Origin: Halobiforma lacisalsi AJ5
Lineage (GTDB): Archaea > Halobacteriota > Halobacteria > Halobacteriales > Natrialbaceae
Reading direction: 5' to 3'
DNA: 64,000 nucleotides
NCBI RefSeq assembly: GCF_000226975.2
Contig: NZ_CP019285.1
Coordinates: 992,001-1,056,000, forward strand
The translations under genes and the position numbers were made by a program. The stretch's first letter is position 1. The number at the start of each line of letters is the position of its first letter. A model generated the notes under the pieces. That model was not told where the DNA came from. It did no database searches and saw nothing but the letters and a program-made list of their open reading frames with translations. Shown here piece after piece: positions 17,787-27,270 of the stretch.

Positions 17787-18412
17787 TCGACGCCTCCGAC
17801 GCCGGCACTCGCCTCGGGGAGGTCGTGTTCGACGACCTCGAGGCCGAGCGCCTCGATCGCTCCCCGGAGGTGTTCGTCCTTGGCGTAATCGGCCCCGTCC
17901 GCCTCGCGCAACTCCTGGGCCTTCGCCAGCACCTCGCCGCGGCGGTCGTCGGGAATCTCGTACTTGTCCGTCGAGAGTTCGATCACCAGCCCGTTGTTGT
18001 CCCGGGTGTAGATCGAGTGGAAGATGCCCCGATCGAAGACGTTGTAGCCGTGGTCGGCCTCCTCGAGGGAGTCCATCACGTCCTCGTACTCGTCGGGATC
18101 GACGCTGAAACAGAGGTGGTGGACGGCCCCGACGCCGCCGCGCTGGCCGCGGGCGGACGGCCGATCGCCGACGAAGAACGTCAGGATGCGTCCGTCGCCG
18201 GTGTCGAAGAACAGGTGCGTCTGGGAGGGGTCGTCCAGGTTCGGCTGGCGAAGCACCAGCGGCATCCCGAGGAGGTCGCGGTAGAACTCGATCGTGTCCT
18301 CCTCGTTGCTCCCCCAGATCGTGATGTGATCGGTTCCCGTCGTGTGGAACGGGCTGTCGGGGAGGTCGGGCGTGACTGGCGCCTCGCCGGCGCTCGAGTC
18401 GTCTCCGGACAT
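17783..18412 (-). CDS. VOC family protein (glyoxalase/extradiol dioxygenase-like)
   Basis: Two VOC beta-alpha-beta3 modules are visible: TDHITIWGSNEEDTIEFYRDLLGM (first metal His) and VGAVHHLCFSVDPDEYEDV, followed by the ENGLVIEL-like strand NNGLVIELSTD (metal Glu). Such proteins bind Fe, Mn, Ni or Zn and open rings or isomerise thiol adducts. ATG 18412 follows the FAD-gene stop closely; an earlier GTG at 18418 is possible. The esterase downstream often accompanies this VOC type, suggesting a linked ring-cleavage or hydroquinone pathway. Confidence 0.85.
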   Translation of the reverse strand: MSGDDSSAGEAPVTPDLPDSPFHTTGTDHITIWGSNEEDTIEFYRDLLGMPLVLRQPNLDDPSQTHLFFDTGDGRILTFFVGDRPSARGQRGGVGAVHHLCFSVDPDEYEDVMDSLEEADHGYNVFDRGIFHSIYTRDNNGLVIELSTDKYEIPDDRRGEVLAKAQELREADGADYAKDEHLRGAIEALGLEVVEHDLPEASAGVGGVE

Positions 18413-18414
18413 GG

Positions 18415-19038
18415 TCACTCCGCGAGCTCCTCGCCGAAGAGCCGCTCGGCGTCGGCCGGGACGTCGAAGTCGTGGTAGTGTTCACCCTGCTCCTTCGACA
18501 GGATGTTCAGTGCGGCGGCCGCGCCGTCCCCGACCGCGATGGCGGCCTGCCACTCTTCGGGTCGGACCATCGCGCCCGTCGCGTAGGCGTCCTCGACGGT
18601 CGTCTCCATGTCGACGCCGACGTCGACGACCTCCTCGTCGGTGAACGCACAGCCGAGTTCCTCGGCGAGGTCGCGGTTCGCACCCGTCGCGAGGACGAGG
18701 TAGTCGCCCTCGTACTCGTGTTCGCCTTCGTCGGTCTCGACCGCGAAGCCGTCGGCCGTCTCGCGCACAGACGTCACTTCTTCGCCCTGCCGTCGGTCCG
18801 CGCCGAAGTCGTCGACCTGCTGGCGGGCGGTCGCCATGAACTCGCTGCCGCCGACCGAGCCGATTCCCAGGTAGTTGAACAGGTGGGCCTTGTGCATCCA
18901 TGTGTCGTCGCCGTCGAAAACGGTCGTCTCGAGGCCGTTCTTCGCCGCGAACAGGGCCGCACTGAGGCCGGCGGGGCCGCCGCCGACGACGAGAACCGAT
19001 GCGTCTTCGGACGCCGTGTCGTCAGTATCGTTGCTCAC
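18415..19038 (-). CDS. Short thioredoxin-reductase-like FAD oxidoreductase
   Basis: At 207 residues it is much shorter than thioredoxin reductase. It has the FAD dinucleotide fold (VLVVGGGPAGLSAALFAAKNG), the DGDDTWMHKAHLFNYLGI segment and the C-terminal FAD loop (AYATGAMVRPEEWQAAIAVGDGAAAALNI). The NADPH domain and the redox CxxC are absent. It is the first gene of the operon with the VOC and esterase genes. The electron donor and acceptor are unknown. Confidence 0.85.
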   Translation of the reverse strand: MSNDTDDTASEDASVLVVGGGPAGLSAALFAAKNGLETTVFDGDDTWMHKAHLFNYLGIGSVGGSEFMATARQQVDDFGADRRQGEEVTSVRETADGFAVETDEGEHEYEGDYLVLATGANRDLAEELGCAFTDEEVVDVGVDMETTVEDAYATGAMVRPEEWQAAIAVGDGAAAALNILSKEQGEHYHDFDVPADAERLFGEELAE

Positions 19039-19140
19039 GGTTACATTATGTTACCGCAGCCGTATCAACCTAGCAGGGACCCGGAACCAATCACGTGACA
19101 CCACTGTTACCGGCCTCGAGCCGTCTCGACGAGACCCGTC

Positions 19141-19221
19141 ATACGGACTACTGTAAGTCATTACCGGCGCAACCGCGACCGTCCTGCGGTTGCACCTGTA
19201 AACAGTTACAGCAATCCGTAT
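19141..19221. repeat. 81-bp palindromic element, copy A
   Basis: The element begins and ends ATACGGA...TCCGTAT. Its 36-base arms pair around the loop GACCGTCCT with a few mismatches. It is about 95% identical to 63458-63538 (four differences in 81 bases). Its last base touches the stop codon of the disulfide oxidoreductase gene on the minus strand. A REP- or MITE-like mobile palindrome, or a shared terminator structure, is likely. Confidence 0.85.
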
Positions 19222-20672
19222 CAGTCCCCCACGTCCCGCCAGTCCGGCGCCGTCGAAACCTCGAGGCCGGCGAGTTCTTCGAACGCAGCCTCGAGCGACT
19301 CCGAGAGCGCCGGGTGGACGTGGACCGTCTCCGCGACGTCCGCGACAGTGCCCGTCCCGCGGTCCATCGCGACGACGACCTCCTGGATCAGCGCGGAGGC
19401 CTCCGGACCGACGACGTGACAGCCCAGGATCTCGCCGCCCGGCGAGGCGAGCACCTTGACGAGGCCGTCGACGTCGCGGATCGTCCCGAGCGGCGAGACG
19501 TCGAACGGGACCGTCGCCGACTCGTAGGAACGGTCCTGCTCCCGGAGTTCCCCCTCCGTCGCTCCAACGCTCGCCGCCTGCGGCGAGGTGAAGATCGCGT
19601 GGGGCATCGCGTCGTAGTCGACCGTCCGCTCGCCGTCCGCGAGATCGAGGGCGTTGGCCGCCACCACGCAGGCCTCGTAGTCCGCGGCGTGTTTGTACGG
19701 CTGGTCGCCGACGACGTCGCCCAGCGCCCAGACGCCGTCGACCGTCGTCTCGAGCGTCGCGTCGGTCTCGACGTAGCCCGCATCGTCGGTCTCGATTCCG
19801 GTCGCCTCGAGGTTCAGGGCGTCGGTGCTCGGGACCCGGCCGGTCGCGACCAGGAGTTCGTCGCCGGTGAGTTCGACGGTCCCGTCGTCCGACTCCGCGG
19901 TCACGGTGACGCCGTCGTCCGTCGCTTCCACTCCGGCGGCCTCGTGGCCGGTGTAGAGGTCGCAGTACGCCGCGAGCGCGTCGGTTATCCGTTCGCTCAC
20001 GTCGTCGTCCTCCCGCGGGACCAGCCGGTCGCTGCGGCCGACGATCGACACCTCGGTGCCGAGCGCGCCGAAGAAGTAGCCCAGTTCGGCCCCGATGTAG
20101 CCGCCTCCGACGATCACGAGTTCGTCCGGTCGCTCGTCGAGGTAGAGCGCGTCGTCGCTGGTGAGGAAGGCGACGTCCTCGAGGCCGTCGATCGGCGGGG
20201 TCATCGGTCGACCGCCGACGGCGACGACGACCTGTTCACCCTCGATCCGACGGACCCGATCCGCGTCCGCGTCCGCGACATCGACCGGCTCCACCTCGAG
20301 AACGCGCTCGTCGACGAACCGCCCCTCTCCCCTGTAGAGGTCGACGTGGTCGGCGTCTGCGAGGCTCTCGGCCTGCCGATCGGCCTTCTCGTAGACGAAC
20401 TCGTGGACCGCGTCGGTGATCTCGCCGTAGGCGACGCTTTCGAGGTCGAGGGTGGCCTCGAGGCCCGCGCGCCCGGCGTGTCGAACCGTCTCCGCGACGT
20501 CGGCACGGTGGATGAGCGCCTTCGACGGGACACAGCCCCGGGTGATACACGCGCCGCCGAGCGGGCCGCGTTCGACGACGGCCGCCTCGAGACCACGGTC
20601 GGCGGCGGCGGTCGCGACCTGGCTGCCCGACCCGCCGCCGACGACGACGAGGTCGTACTCGTGGGTTTCCAT
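19221..20672 (-). CDS. Class I pyridine nucleotide-disulfide oxidoreductase (dihydrolipoyl dehydrogenase-like)
   Basis: The 483-residue flavoprotein has the FAD motif VVVGGGSGSQVA, the redox disulfide GGACITRGCVPSK (C-x4-C), the NAD(P) motif VIVGGGYIGAELG, the second FAD motif ALGDV and the C-terminal dimer-interface HVHPALSE. Candidates are dihydrolipoyl dehydrogenase, mercuric reductase-like and the haloarchaeal bis-gamma-glutamylcystine reductase. No 2-oxoacid dehydrogenase genes are adjacent, so the low-molecular-weight thiol role is a fair alternative. ATG 20672 begins right before the first beta strand. Confidence 0.88.
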   Translation of the reverse strand: METHEYDLVVVGGGSGSQVATAAADRGLEAAVVERGPLGGACITRGCVPSKALIHRADVAETVRHAGRAGLEATLDLESVAYGEITDAVHEFVYEKADRQAESLADADHVDLYRGEGRFVDERVLEVEPVDVADADADRVRRIEGEQVVVAVGGRPMTPPIDGLEDVAFLTSDDALYLDERPDELVIVGGGYIGAELGYFFGALGTEVSIVGRSDRLVPREDDDVSERITDALAAYCDLYTGHEAAGVEATDDGVTVTAESDDGTVELTGDELLVATGRVPSTDALNLEATGIETDDAGYVETDATLETTVDGVWALGDVVGDQPYKHAADYEACVVAANALDLADGERTVDYDAMPHAIFTSPQAASVGATEGELREQDRSYESATVPFDVSPLGTIRDVDGLVKVLASPGGEILGCHVVGPEASALIQEVVVAMDRGTGTVADVAETVHVHPALSESLEAAFEELAGLEVSTAPDWRDVGD

Positions 20673-20824
20673 GCTGCGTGCCACGACGGACTGGATGGTA
20701 AAACGGGCGCGTGGCGTTGCCGCCGAGCGACACCCCCGGCTCGAGCAGCGTGGCTGCAACTGGGGGTTCGGCTACGAGAACGGGGTCACCCGGTGGTCGA
20801 CCGCCGGTCGACCGACGCGCCGAA

Positions 20825-21082
20825 CTACAGCCAGTCGTCGCCCGAACCGCCGGACATCGCCTGCTCGTGTGAGGCGACGGCCTCGGCCAGGTTCGCGACC
20901 GCCTCCTCGGGGGTCCCCCCCTGGCTCGAGACGCCGGTCTCCTCGTCGTCGACGATGTAGAGGCCGTGTTCGTTGACGCGCATCGCCACCTCGGCGTCCT
21001 CGAGCGCGTCGTAGGCCGACGGATCGGCGTCGACGTCCTCGAGGTCGACGGGCTCGTGTTCCGCGGAGTCCTCGGAGCTCAT
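20825..21082 (-). CDS. HicB-like small protein without a HicA partner
   Basis: An 85-residue acidic protein. After a disordered 25-residue N-terminus it has the HicB-type partial RNase-H fold: AMRVNEHGLYIVDDEETGVSSQGGTPEEAVANLAEAVA. HicB antitoxins normally pair with HicA toxins, but no HicA or DNA-binding domain is seen here. Solo HicB-like proteins are common in haloarchaea, and their role is unknown. Confidence 0.7.
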   Translation of the reverse strand: MSSEDSAEHEPVDLEDVDADPSAYDALEDAEVAMRVNEHGLYIVDDEETGVSSQGGTPEEAVANLAEAVASHEQAMSGGSGDDWL

Positions 21083-21366
21083 ACCCCGGTCTACTCCTCC
21101 TCGAGTGAAATACGCACCGACGCGGACCGCGGGCGATACGGCCACCTGTCGGACGCCACCTCGGCCGACGTTCGATTCGCCGAGCACGTTCTACGATCGA
21201 ACCAGTCTCTTTACCGTTCGACGCGCAGGATTCGGTACCGTACGCAGGACTCGATCGCTCGACGGGAGGGGTGGGCGCGGCCCCGGCCTCGACGGCACGG
21301 GGGTGTGCCGACTCGCCCTCGAAGTCGGTCGAGACCTCGCTTCGGACCGTTCGACGTTTCCGATCC

Positions 21367-21831
21367 ATGAACAGACGCTCGCTGTTGCGCACGACCGGCG
21401 TCTCGGTGGCGGCCGCGGTAGCGGGCTGTACGACCGCCGATTCGGGACGGGAGGACGACGAAACGAGCGACGGTGACGCTTCGTCCGATGTGGGTCCCGA
21501 CCTCGTGATCGCCGACGACGACCTCGTCAGGCACCACTTTCGCGTCTCCGCCTGCGGCGTTGGCGACGAAGCGACCGGGAGCGGGCGCGAGGTGATCGAG
21601 GAGCTCTACGTTCGAGCCACCCTCGAGAACCGCGGCGCTTCCCGACTCTCGAGGGCCGACCTGCGGGTGCGAGTCTTCGACGCCGAAGGGACCGTCCTGA
21701 ACGAGTACGAGGAGACGGTCCGGGAACTGGCTCCCGGCTCTTCCCGGCAGTTCGAGATCATGATCTACGAGGACGCGGACGTGGTAGCGGACTACGATCT
21801 CTCGCTCGAGGGTGATCTCGGTCGGTCCTGA
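21367..21831 (+). CDS. Tat-type lipoprotein with FxLYD-like domain
   Basis: The 154-residue protein starts MNRRSLLRTTGVSVAAAVAGC, a Tat signal with a lipobox Cys at residue 21. An acidic linker follows, then a beta-sandwich domain resembling FxLYD (YVRATLENRGASRLSRADLRVRVFDAEG and later PGSSRQFEIMI). It should be anchored outside the membrane. The ligand is unknown. ATG 21367 is chosen because the signal peptide must be N-terminal. Confidence 0.75.
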   Translation: MNRRSLLRTTGVSVAAAVAGCTTADSGREDDETSDGDASSDVGPDLVIADDDLVRHHFRVSACGVGDEATGSGREVIEELYVRATLENRGASRLSRADLRVRVFDAEGTVLNEYEETVRELAPGSSRQFEIMIYEDADVVADYDLSLEGDLGRS

Positions 21832-21931
21832 GCGATGACCGCACGCCTCCACCCGACGTGGGGGACTGCTCTCGAGCGAACGTCCGTCCCGCCGATCCCC
21901 TACTCTCGTACGTGCGAATCCGGGTGCCCGT

Positions 21932-21948
21932 AGAAAAAGCCTTTAACG
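21932..21948 (+). promoter_or_regulatory. Promoter of srp54
   Basis: GAAAAAGC followed by CTTTAAC lies 24-40 bases before ATG 21972, so the transcript is probably leaderless. Confidence 0.6.
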
Positions 21949-21971
21949 CCGTCGTCCCGTAGCTCCCGTAA

Positions 21972-23360
21972 ATGGTACTCGACGATCTCGGCAGTTCTCT
22001 GCGGGGCAGCCTCGACAAGCTCCGCGGGAAGTCACGAATTAGCGAGGAGGACGTCGATGAGATCGTCAAGGAGATCCAGCGATCGCTGATCTCCGCCGAC
22101 GTCGACATCTCGCTCGTGCAGGAGCTGTCCGACAACATCAAGGAACGCGCCATGGAGGAGGAGCCACCCGCCGGTACCCCCGCGCGGGACTTCGTCCTCC
22201 GTATCGTCTACGAGGAACTGGTCGAACTCATCGGCGACTCCACGGAACTGCCCCTCGAGGAGCAGACGATCCTCCTCGCGGGGCTGCAGGGGTCCGGGAA
22301 GACCACCTCCGCCGCGAAGATGGCCTGGTGGTTCTCGACGAAGGGGCTGCGTCCGGCCGTCATCCAGACCGACACCTTCCGGCCCGGCGCGTACGACCAG
22401 GCCAAGGAGATGGCCGAGCGCGCCGAGGTCGACTTCTACGGCAACCCCGACAACGACGATCCGGTCGAGATCGCCCGGAAGGGCCTGGAGGAGACCGAAG
22501 ACGCCGACGTCCACATCGTGGACACGGCGGGTCGCCACGCCCTCGAGGACGACCTGATCGACGAGATCGAGGAGATCGAGGACGTCGTCGAACCCGACAC
22601 CTCCCTGCTCGTGCTCGACGCGGCGATCGGTCAGGGTGCGAAGGATCAGGCCCAGCAGTTCGACGAGTCGATCGGCATCGACGGCGTCGTCATCACCAAG
22701 CTCGACGGGACGGCGAAGGGTGGTGGCGCGCTGACGGCGGTCGACCAGACCGACTCGTCGATCGCCTTCCTCGGGACCGGTGAGGAAGTTCAGGACGTCG
22801 AGCGGTTCGAGCCCGATGGCTTCATCTCCCGGCTGCTCGGGATGGGCGACCTCTCCCAGCTCGCCGAGCGCGTCGAGCGGGCCATGCAGCAGACGGAGAT
22901 CGAGGAGGACGACTGGGACCCCGAGGACATGCTGCAGGGCCAGTTCACCCTCAACGACATGCAGAAACAGATGGAGGCGATGAACAACATGGGGCCGCTC
23001 GACCAGGTGATGGACATGATCCCCGGCTTCGGCGGCGGGATCAAAGACCAGTTGCCCGACGACGCGATGGACGTCACCCAGGAGCGAATGCGGAAGTTCT
23101 CGGTCATCATGGACTCGATGACCGAGGCCGAAAAGGAGTACCCGAAGGCCATCGGCGCGAGCCAGATCGAGCGCATCGCACGTGGCTCGGGGACCGACGA
23201 GGAGGACGTCCGCGAACTCCTCCAGCAGTACAAGATGATGGAGAAGACGATCAAGCAGTTCCAGGGCATGGGCTCCGAACAGGAGATGCAGCGCATGATG
23301 AAGCAGATGCAGCAGGGCGGCGGTGGTGGCGGCGGCATGGGCGGTATGGGCCCGTTCTGA
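21972..23360 (+). CDS. srp54: Signal recognition particle 54 kDa protein (Ffh)
   Basis: This GTPase recognises signal sequences and docks ribosomes at the membrane. The 462 residues show the N domain (to about 90), the G domain with [27 protein letters not shown] and [11 protein letters not shown], and a Met-rich M domain (about 300-462) ending in a Gly-Met tail. Length and order match archaeal SRP54. A leaderless promoter precedes it. Confidence 0.97.
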   Translation: MVLDDLGSSLRGSLDKLRGKSRISEEDVDEIVKEIQRSLISADVDISLVQELSDNIKERAMEEEPPAGTPARDFVLRIVYEELVELIGDSTELPLEEQTILLAGLQGSGKTTSAAKMAWWFSTKGLRPAVIQTDTFRPGAYDQAKEMAERAEVDFYGNPDNDDPVEIARKGLEETEDADVHIVDTAGRHALEDDLIDEIEEIEDVVEPDTSLLVLDAAIGQGAKDQAQQFDESIGIDGVVITKLDGTAKGGGALTAVDQTDSSIAFLGTGEEVQDVERFEPDGFISRLLGMGDLSQLAERVERAMQQTEIEEDDWDPEDMLQGQFTLNDMQKQMEAMNNMGPLDQVMDMIPGFGGGIKDQLPDDAMDVTQERMRKFSVIMDSMTEAEKEYPKAIGASQIERIARGSGTDEEDVRELLQQYKMMEKTIKQFQGMGSEQEMQRMMKQMQQGGGGGGGMGGMGPF

Positions 23361-23492
23361 GGACCGCTGCTCCCCGATCGTTTCGCGAGTTTCAGTTTGC
23401 GCTCCCGTCTCGAGTGCCCTCCGATCGTTACACGCTACCGACAGGTCTCCGCCCGCCACCTTCAAGAACGGCTAGACCAAGCCTCGAGTACC

Positions 23493-24488
23493 ATGAGTCT
23501 GCACCGTCGACAGTATCTGGCTCGCTCCGCCGCGGCGCTCGGAACGGCGTCGCTCGCGGGGTGTCTCGACGAACTCGCGGACGACGACCCCGGCGGCGAC
23601 GACGGTGGCGAGGCCGACGTCCCGGACCGAACGGGCGAACGCGCGCTCGATCGCGCGGTCGGGGAACTGAACAACGCCGCGCTCGCCCTGGACGTCGGCG
23701 AGGTCGACGACCCCGACGACCTCGAGTTCGACCCCGGAGAGCCCCGTGACCACCTCGACACGGCCCGTGACCACCTCGACACGGCGGAGGCGGAACTCGA
23801 GGACCGTGACGACGACATCGAGGCGCTCCGGCGGTACGCCGACGTCCTCGCTGCGCTGATCGACGTGACGGAGACGATCGCCGACGACAGCCTCGAGGCG
23901 GACATCGACGCGGTCAACGAGGCCCTGAGCGAGGAGGACAGCGACATCGAGACGGCCCGGGACATCCTCGACGAACGGACGGCCGACCTCGGGACGGCGG
24001 CCGACCGGTACGACGAGGCGATGGCCGGTCTCGAGGCGCTTTCCGCCGATCGCCTGGAGGAACTCTCGATCGTCGATCTCGACGAGGTGGAGGCCGGTGC
24101 GGAACGGCTCGGTGCGGTTCTGGACTCGCTCCGGACGCTCGGCGGGGGCTACGAGTCGATCCTCGACGGGGCCGAACACCTCGAGCGCGGGCAGGACGAG
24201 GCCGACGAGCGGAACCACGAGGAAGCGGAGGCGGCGTTCCGCACGGCCGAGGAGGCGTTCGAGGCGGCGACCGGGACGCTCACCGGTGACGGCGGGAAAG
24301 CAGACGCGCCGGACGGGCTCGTGTCGTACTTCGAGACCGCGCTCTGCCAGAGTCGCAACTTCGCGGACGCGGCCGACTCCTTCGCGGCGGCGTCTGCGGC
24401 CGCCGCCGACGGCGACGTGATCGACGCCCGCGATCACCGGGACGAGGCCGAGGATGCGCTCGAGGAGGCAAACGACTGCGCGGACTGA
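23493..24488 (+). CDS. Tat lipoprotein with long acidic helical domain
   Basis: The 331-residue protein starts MSLHRRQYLARSAAALGTAS and has a lipobox LAGC near residue 26. The rest is highly acidic and predicted helical with tetratricopeptide-like hydrophobic spacing (several AxxxLDxAxDxL stretches). A short DNA repeat at 23755-23790 encodes a duplicated RDHLDTA. It probably sits on the outer membrane face. No enzyme motif is seen; function unknown. Confidence 0.7.
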   Translation: MSLHRRQYLARSAAALGTASLAGCLDELADDDPGGDDGGEADVPDRTGERALDRAVGELNNAALALDVGEVDDPDDLEFDPGEPRDHLDTARDHLDTAEAELEDRDDDIEALRRYADVLAALIDVTETIADDSLEADIDAVNEALSEEDSDIETARDILDERTADLGTAADRYDEAMAGLEALSADRLEELSIVDLDEVEAGAERLGAVLDSLRTLGGGYESILDGAEHLERGQDEADERNHEEAEAAFRTAEEAFEAATGTLTGDGGKADAPDGLVSYFETALCQSRNFADAADSFAAASAAAADGDVIDARDHRDEAEDALEEANDCAD

Positions 24489-24497
24489 CTCGTTCAC

Positions 24498-25445
24498 TCA
24501 TTCCGCGGTCGCTGACTCTTCTCCCGTCGCCGGTACCGCCGGGATCTCGTCGATCAACACGACCGCATCGCCCTCGAGGACGACGGTGTCGTCCTCGTCG
24601 GTCACGACCGTCTCGATCCGGTACTTCTCGCCGCCGAGGTCCTCGCTAATCTCGCAGGCGGCGGTGACGCGGTCGCCGATCGACAGCGGCGCGTGGAAAC
24701 TGCTCTCCTGAGAGAGGTAGATCGTCAATCCCGGGAGCCTCGCCAGCGCCGCGCTGATGAGGCCGTTCGCGAGCACGCCGTGGACGATCCGCTCGCCGAA
24801 TCTGGTCTCGCGAGCGTAGGCATCGTCGAGGTGAAGCCGGTTCGTGTCCCCGCTGACCTCGGCGAACGCCTCGACGTCCTCGTCCGAGAGGACCTTCGAG
24901 AAGCGCGCGAAGTCGCCGACCGAGACGGTCGATTCGTCCTCGCCGCGGTACTCGAACTCCCAGTCGTCGCGCTCGTACTGGGTGTCAGTACGCACCTGCC
25001 GTCGCCGCGGGCCGTCCTCGAGGTCGATCCCGCCGACGCGGCCCCGGTGAACCAGGTGGGGAACGTAGTAGCTGAGTTCCGTCGTGGTGACGATGCCGAC
25101 GAGGCCGCCGGAGTCGGGGTCGACGACCGGGAGGTGTTCGACCTCCGCGGCTTTGAGGGCGGCGACGGTGTCGACGATGGACGTTTCCTCGGTGATCGTC
25201 TCGAGGGGTTCGGACATGACCGACTCGAGCGTGAGGTGGCCAAGGTCCGTCCGCTCGCACAACTGGGTCGCGAAGTCGCCTTCGGTGACGATGCCGACGG
25301 GCTCGTCGTCGCGGCCGCCGCAGACGACGACCGAACTGACGCCCTCGTCGCGCATCAGGGTCGCGGCCCGGGTCGCGCTCGCGTCCGGCGGGGCCGTGAC
25401 GACGTCGGTGACCATGATCTCGGCGGCGGGGATCGTGTCGTGCAT
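24498..25445 (-). CDS. CBS-domain pair fused to a MaoC-like hydratase domain
   Basis: Residues 8-60 and 72-125 form two CBS motifs (SSVVVCGG-DDEPVGIVTEGDF and LPVVDPDSGGLVGIVTTTEL). After a linker, residues about 175-300 form a MaoC hot-dog domain with the active-site pattern SGDTNRLHLDDAYARETRFGERIVHG. The CBS pair should bind an adenine nucleotide and gate the (R)-enoyl-CoA hydratase-type domain, which is inferred from known behaviour of CBS modules. The gene is convergent with the preceding lipoprotein gene. Confidence 0.88.
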   Translation of the reverse strand: MHDTIPAAEIMVTDVVTAPPDASATRAATLMRDEGVSSVVVCGGRDDEPVGIVTEGDFATQLCERTDLGHLTLESVMSEPLETITEETSIVDTVAALKAAEVEHLPVVDPDSGGLVGIVTTTELSYYVPHLVHRGRVGGIDLEDGPRRRQVRTDTQYERDDWEFEYRGEDESTVSVGDFARFSKVLSDEDVEAFAEVSGDTNRLHLDDAYARETRFGERIVHGVLANGLISAALARLPGLTIYLSQESSFHAPLSIGDRVTAACEISEDLGGEKYRIETVVTDEDDTVVLEGDAVVLIDEIPAVPATGEESATAE

Positions 25446-25534
25446 GGTACCGTCTTACACGACCGGGGCCTATTATGGCCTCCCCTCCGGTCGTCGGGTC
25501 GGCGTTCGGACACGACGGAAAACGGCTCCCGGCG

Positions 25535-25948
25535 CTACCCGTCGACCGGCCGCCCGTCCTCCGTCGGCGGCGCGATCTGGTCGATGTACTCCTCGACCGT
25601 CGGTTCCTCGACGCGGACGCGGACGCTGATCTCGCCCAGTTCGTCCGGTTCACCGACCGAGAAGTTCACCCGGTCCTCGAACGCCGCCTGCTTCTTCAGC
25701 GCGAAGGAGAAGGTGTCCCCGTCGCGGTTCGCGAAGAACTCGCCGCGGGCGGTGTCGAGGATCTCCTGGCGGTGCAACAGGTCGGAGAAGTGCTCCAATG
25801 AGTGTGTCTCGGCCCTGATCTCGCCGAATTCCTCCTCGAGGTCGGCGTTGGGGAAGACGTTCCTCACGGCGTCGGCGACCCGACTCGTGACTTCGGTGTC
25901 GTAGACCGGTGCCGTGATTTCGACGTCGACGCGGTAGATGTCGCTCAT
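25535..25948 (-). CDS. RNA-binding-domain protein, UPF0201 family
   Basis: The 137-residue protein starts MSDIYRVDVEITAPVYDTE and has the ribosomal-L5-like fold of UPF0201, with the LHRQEILDTARGEF segment. Its ATG overlaps the stop of the UPF0200 kinase-like gene by four bases, an arrangement I recall as conserved in euryarchaea. RNA binding is a prediction for the family. No function is proven. Confidence 0.88.
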   Translation of the reverse strand: MSDIYRVDVEITAPVYDTEVTSRVADAVRNVFPNADLEEEFGEIRAETHSLEHFSDLLHRQEILDTARGEFFANRDGDTFSFALKKQAAFEDRVNFSVGEPDELGEISVRVRVEEPTVEEYIDQIAPPTEDGRPVDG

Positions 25949-26547
25949 TGTCGCACCTCCGTGTTCTCGGCGTCGGTCCCGGACTCGTCGGCGACTGCCT
26001 CCGGGCCCTCGCGGATGATTCGCCGAACCTGCTCGTGGAAGGCCTCGAGCGAGCCGGTGTTCTCGACGACGACGTCGGCCCGTTCCATGGCGTCGTCCAT
26101 CCCGAACCCGCGCTCGCGCTCGTCGCGGGCCGCGAGGGGTTCGCCGCCGTCGGTCTCGTCGGCGTCCCGCCCGCGGGCGTCGATCCGCTCCGCCCGGACC
26201 TCGAAGGGCGCTTCGATACTGATCAGGGTGAAGTCGTCGCCGAACCGTTCTTCGAAGACGTCGACCTCGGTCCCCGACCGGATGCCGTCGACAAGCACCG
26301 CGTCGCCGTCCTCGAGGCGATCCTCGATCATCGGCAACGAGCGCTCGGCGATCGCGGCCGGGCCGTTCTCGTCGCGCAGCGCCTGGGCGACTTTTCCGTG
26401 GTCTTTCGCGGGATCGAGCCCGCGGTCGGCCGTCTCCTGGCGGACGACGTCGCCCATCGTCACCACCGGGATTCCGTCCTCGCGTGCGACGGTGGCGGCC
26501 TCGCCTTTTCCGCTGCCGGGGAGACCCACCGTTCCGATGACGTGCAT
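25945..26547 (-). CDS. UPF0200 family P-loop kinase-like protein
   Basis: A 200-residue P-loop protein with Walker A GLPGSGKGEAATVA at the very N-terminus, MGDVVRQE, and a DGIRSGTEVDVFEE segment, the pattern of archaeal UPF0200, related to dephospho-CoA and nucleotide kinases. ATG 26547 is chosen because the P-loop must be close to the start. It is coupled to the UPF0201 gene. Confidence 0.9.
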   Translation of the reverse strand: MHVIGTVGLPGSGKGEAATVAREDGIPVVTMGDVVRQETADRGLDPAKDHGKVAQALRDENGPAAIAERSLPMIEDRLEDGDAVLVDGIRSGTEVDVFEERFGDDFTLISIEAPFEVRAERIDARGRDADETDGGEPLAARDERERGFGMDDAMERADVVVENTGSLEAFHEQVRRIIREGPEAVADESGTDAENTEVRQ

Positions 26548-26898
26548 CGAGACGAGATAGCAGCGACACCCGCATAAGGACTGTGTTCGTCGATCGCGAC
26601 GTCCCGTACGCCGGCCGGAAGTTGTCGCCATCGTAACTCCGATTCGGCTCGGTTCCGCTGTGGCGAACGATTGTGCCTCTCGAGACTCCCTCGGCGGGAT
26701 CCCACGAGCGGGTCCTCCGGCCGTTCAAAGATCCGTTTCCCCCTGCGAGCGGATCGTTGTGCGAGGGGAAACGTCGCTGGCGAACGCAACGGTTCGTTTG
26801 TCGTGACGGTAATAATCGGCAACTCGTCTGAATTAGCACCAATCGTAGAAACGGAGTTTCCCTCTTATTTTCCAGTCCCTCGTCGCCCCGGACGGGCT
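26548..26898. other. Divergent intergenic region
   Basis: No supported gene is seen in 351 bases between the UPF0200 gene and the acidic lipoprotein gene. A weak relative of the island promoter element (TTTGTCGTGACGGTAATAA, 26798-26816) occurs about 80 bases before the lipoprotein ATG. Confidence 0.5.
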
Positions 26899-27270
26899 AT
26901 GACGGAACGAATCCTCGATCGACGTCGATTCACGAAGGCGCTCGGTGTCGGTATGATTGCGGCAGTAGCTGGTTGTACGGACGACGAAAACAACCCGGTC
27001 AGCGAGGAAGATCCCGACGACCCCATGGAGGAAGACGACGAAGACGGTGGGTTGGGTGACGACGCGGACGGCGACGATGAGGAGGACGCAGACGGCGACG
27101 AGGACGGATTCGGCGACGATGAAGAAGACGCGGACGACGACGAGGACGGATTCGGCGACGATGAGGAAGACGAAGAAGAAACCGAGGAAGCGGACGGTTC
27201 CGGTGACGAAGAAGACGGCGAAGACGGCGAGGAGAACGACGACAACGAGGAAGACGACACCGGGGAGTAA
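26899..27270 (+). CDS. Highly acidic low-complexity Tat lipoprotein
   Basis: The 123-residue protein starts with a Tat signal (DRRRFTKALGVGMIAAVAGC, lipobox Cys at about 26). Nearly all the rest is Asp, Glu and Gly, with two repeats of a DEDGFGDDEED unit (DNA about 27095-27165). It is probably an exposed, unstructured polyanionic tail on a lipid anchor. The repeat invites length variation by slippage. Function unknown. Confidence 0.7.
   Translation: MTERILDRRRFTKALGVGMIAAVAGCTDDENNPVSEEDPDDPMEEDDEDGGLGDDADGDDEEDADGDEDGFGDDEEDADDDEDGFGDDEEDEEETEEADGSGDEEDGEDGEENDDNEEDDTGE

Noticed and set aside
19095-20960. 621-codon plus-strand open frame
   Set aside because: It is antisense to the disulfide oxidoreductase gene and runs through the palindromic element.
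20825-21082. HicAB toxin-antitoxin system
   Set aside because: The HicB-like fold is visible, but no HicA or other toxin frame lies on either side.
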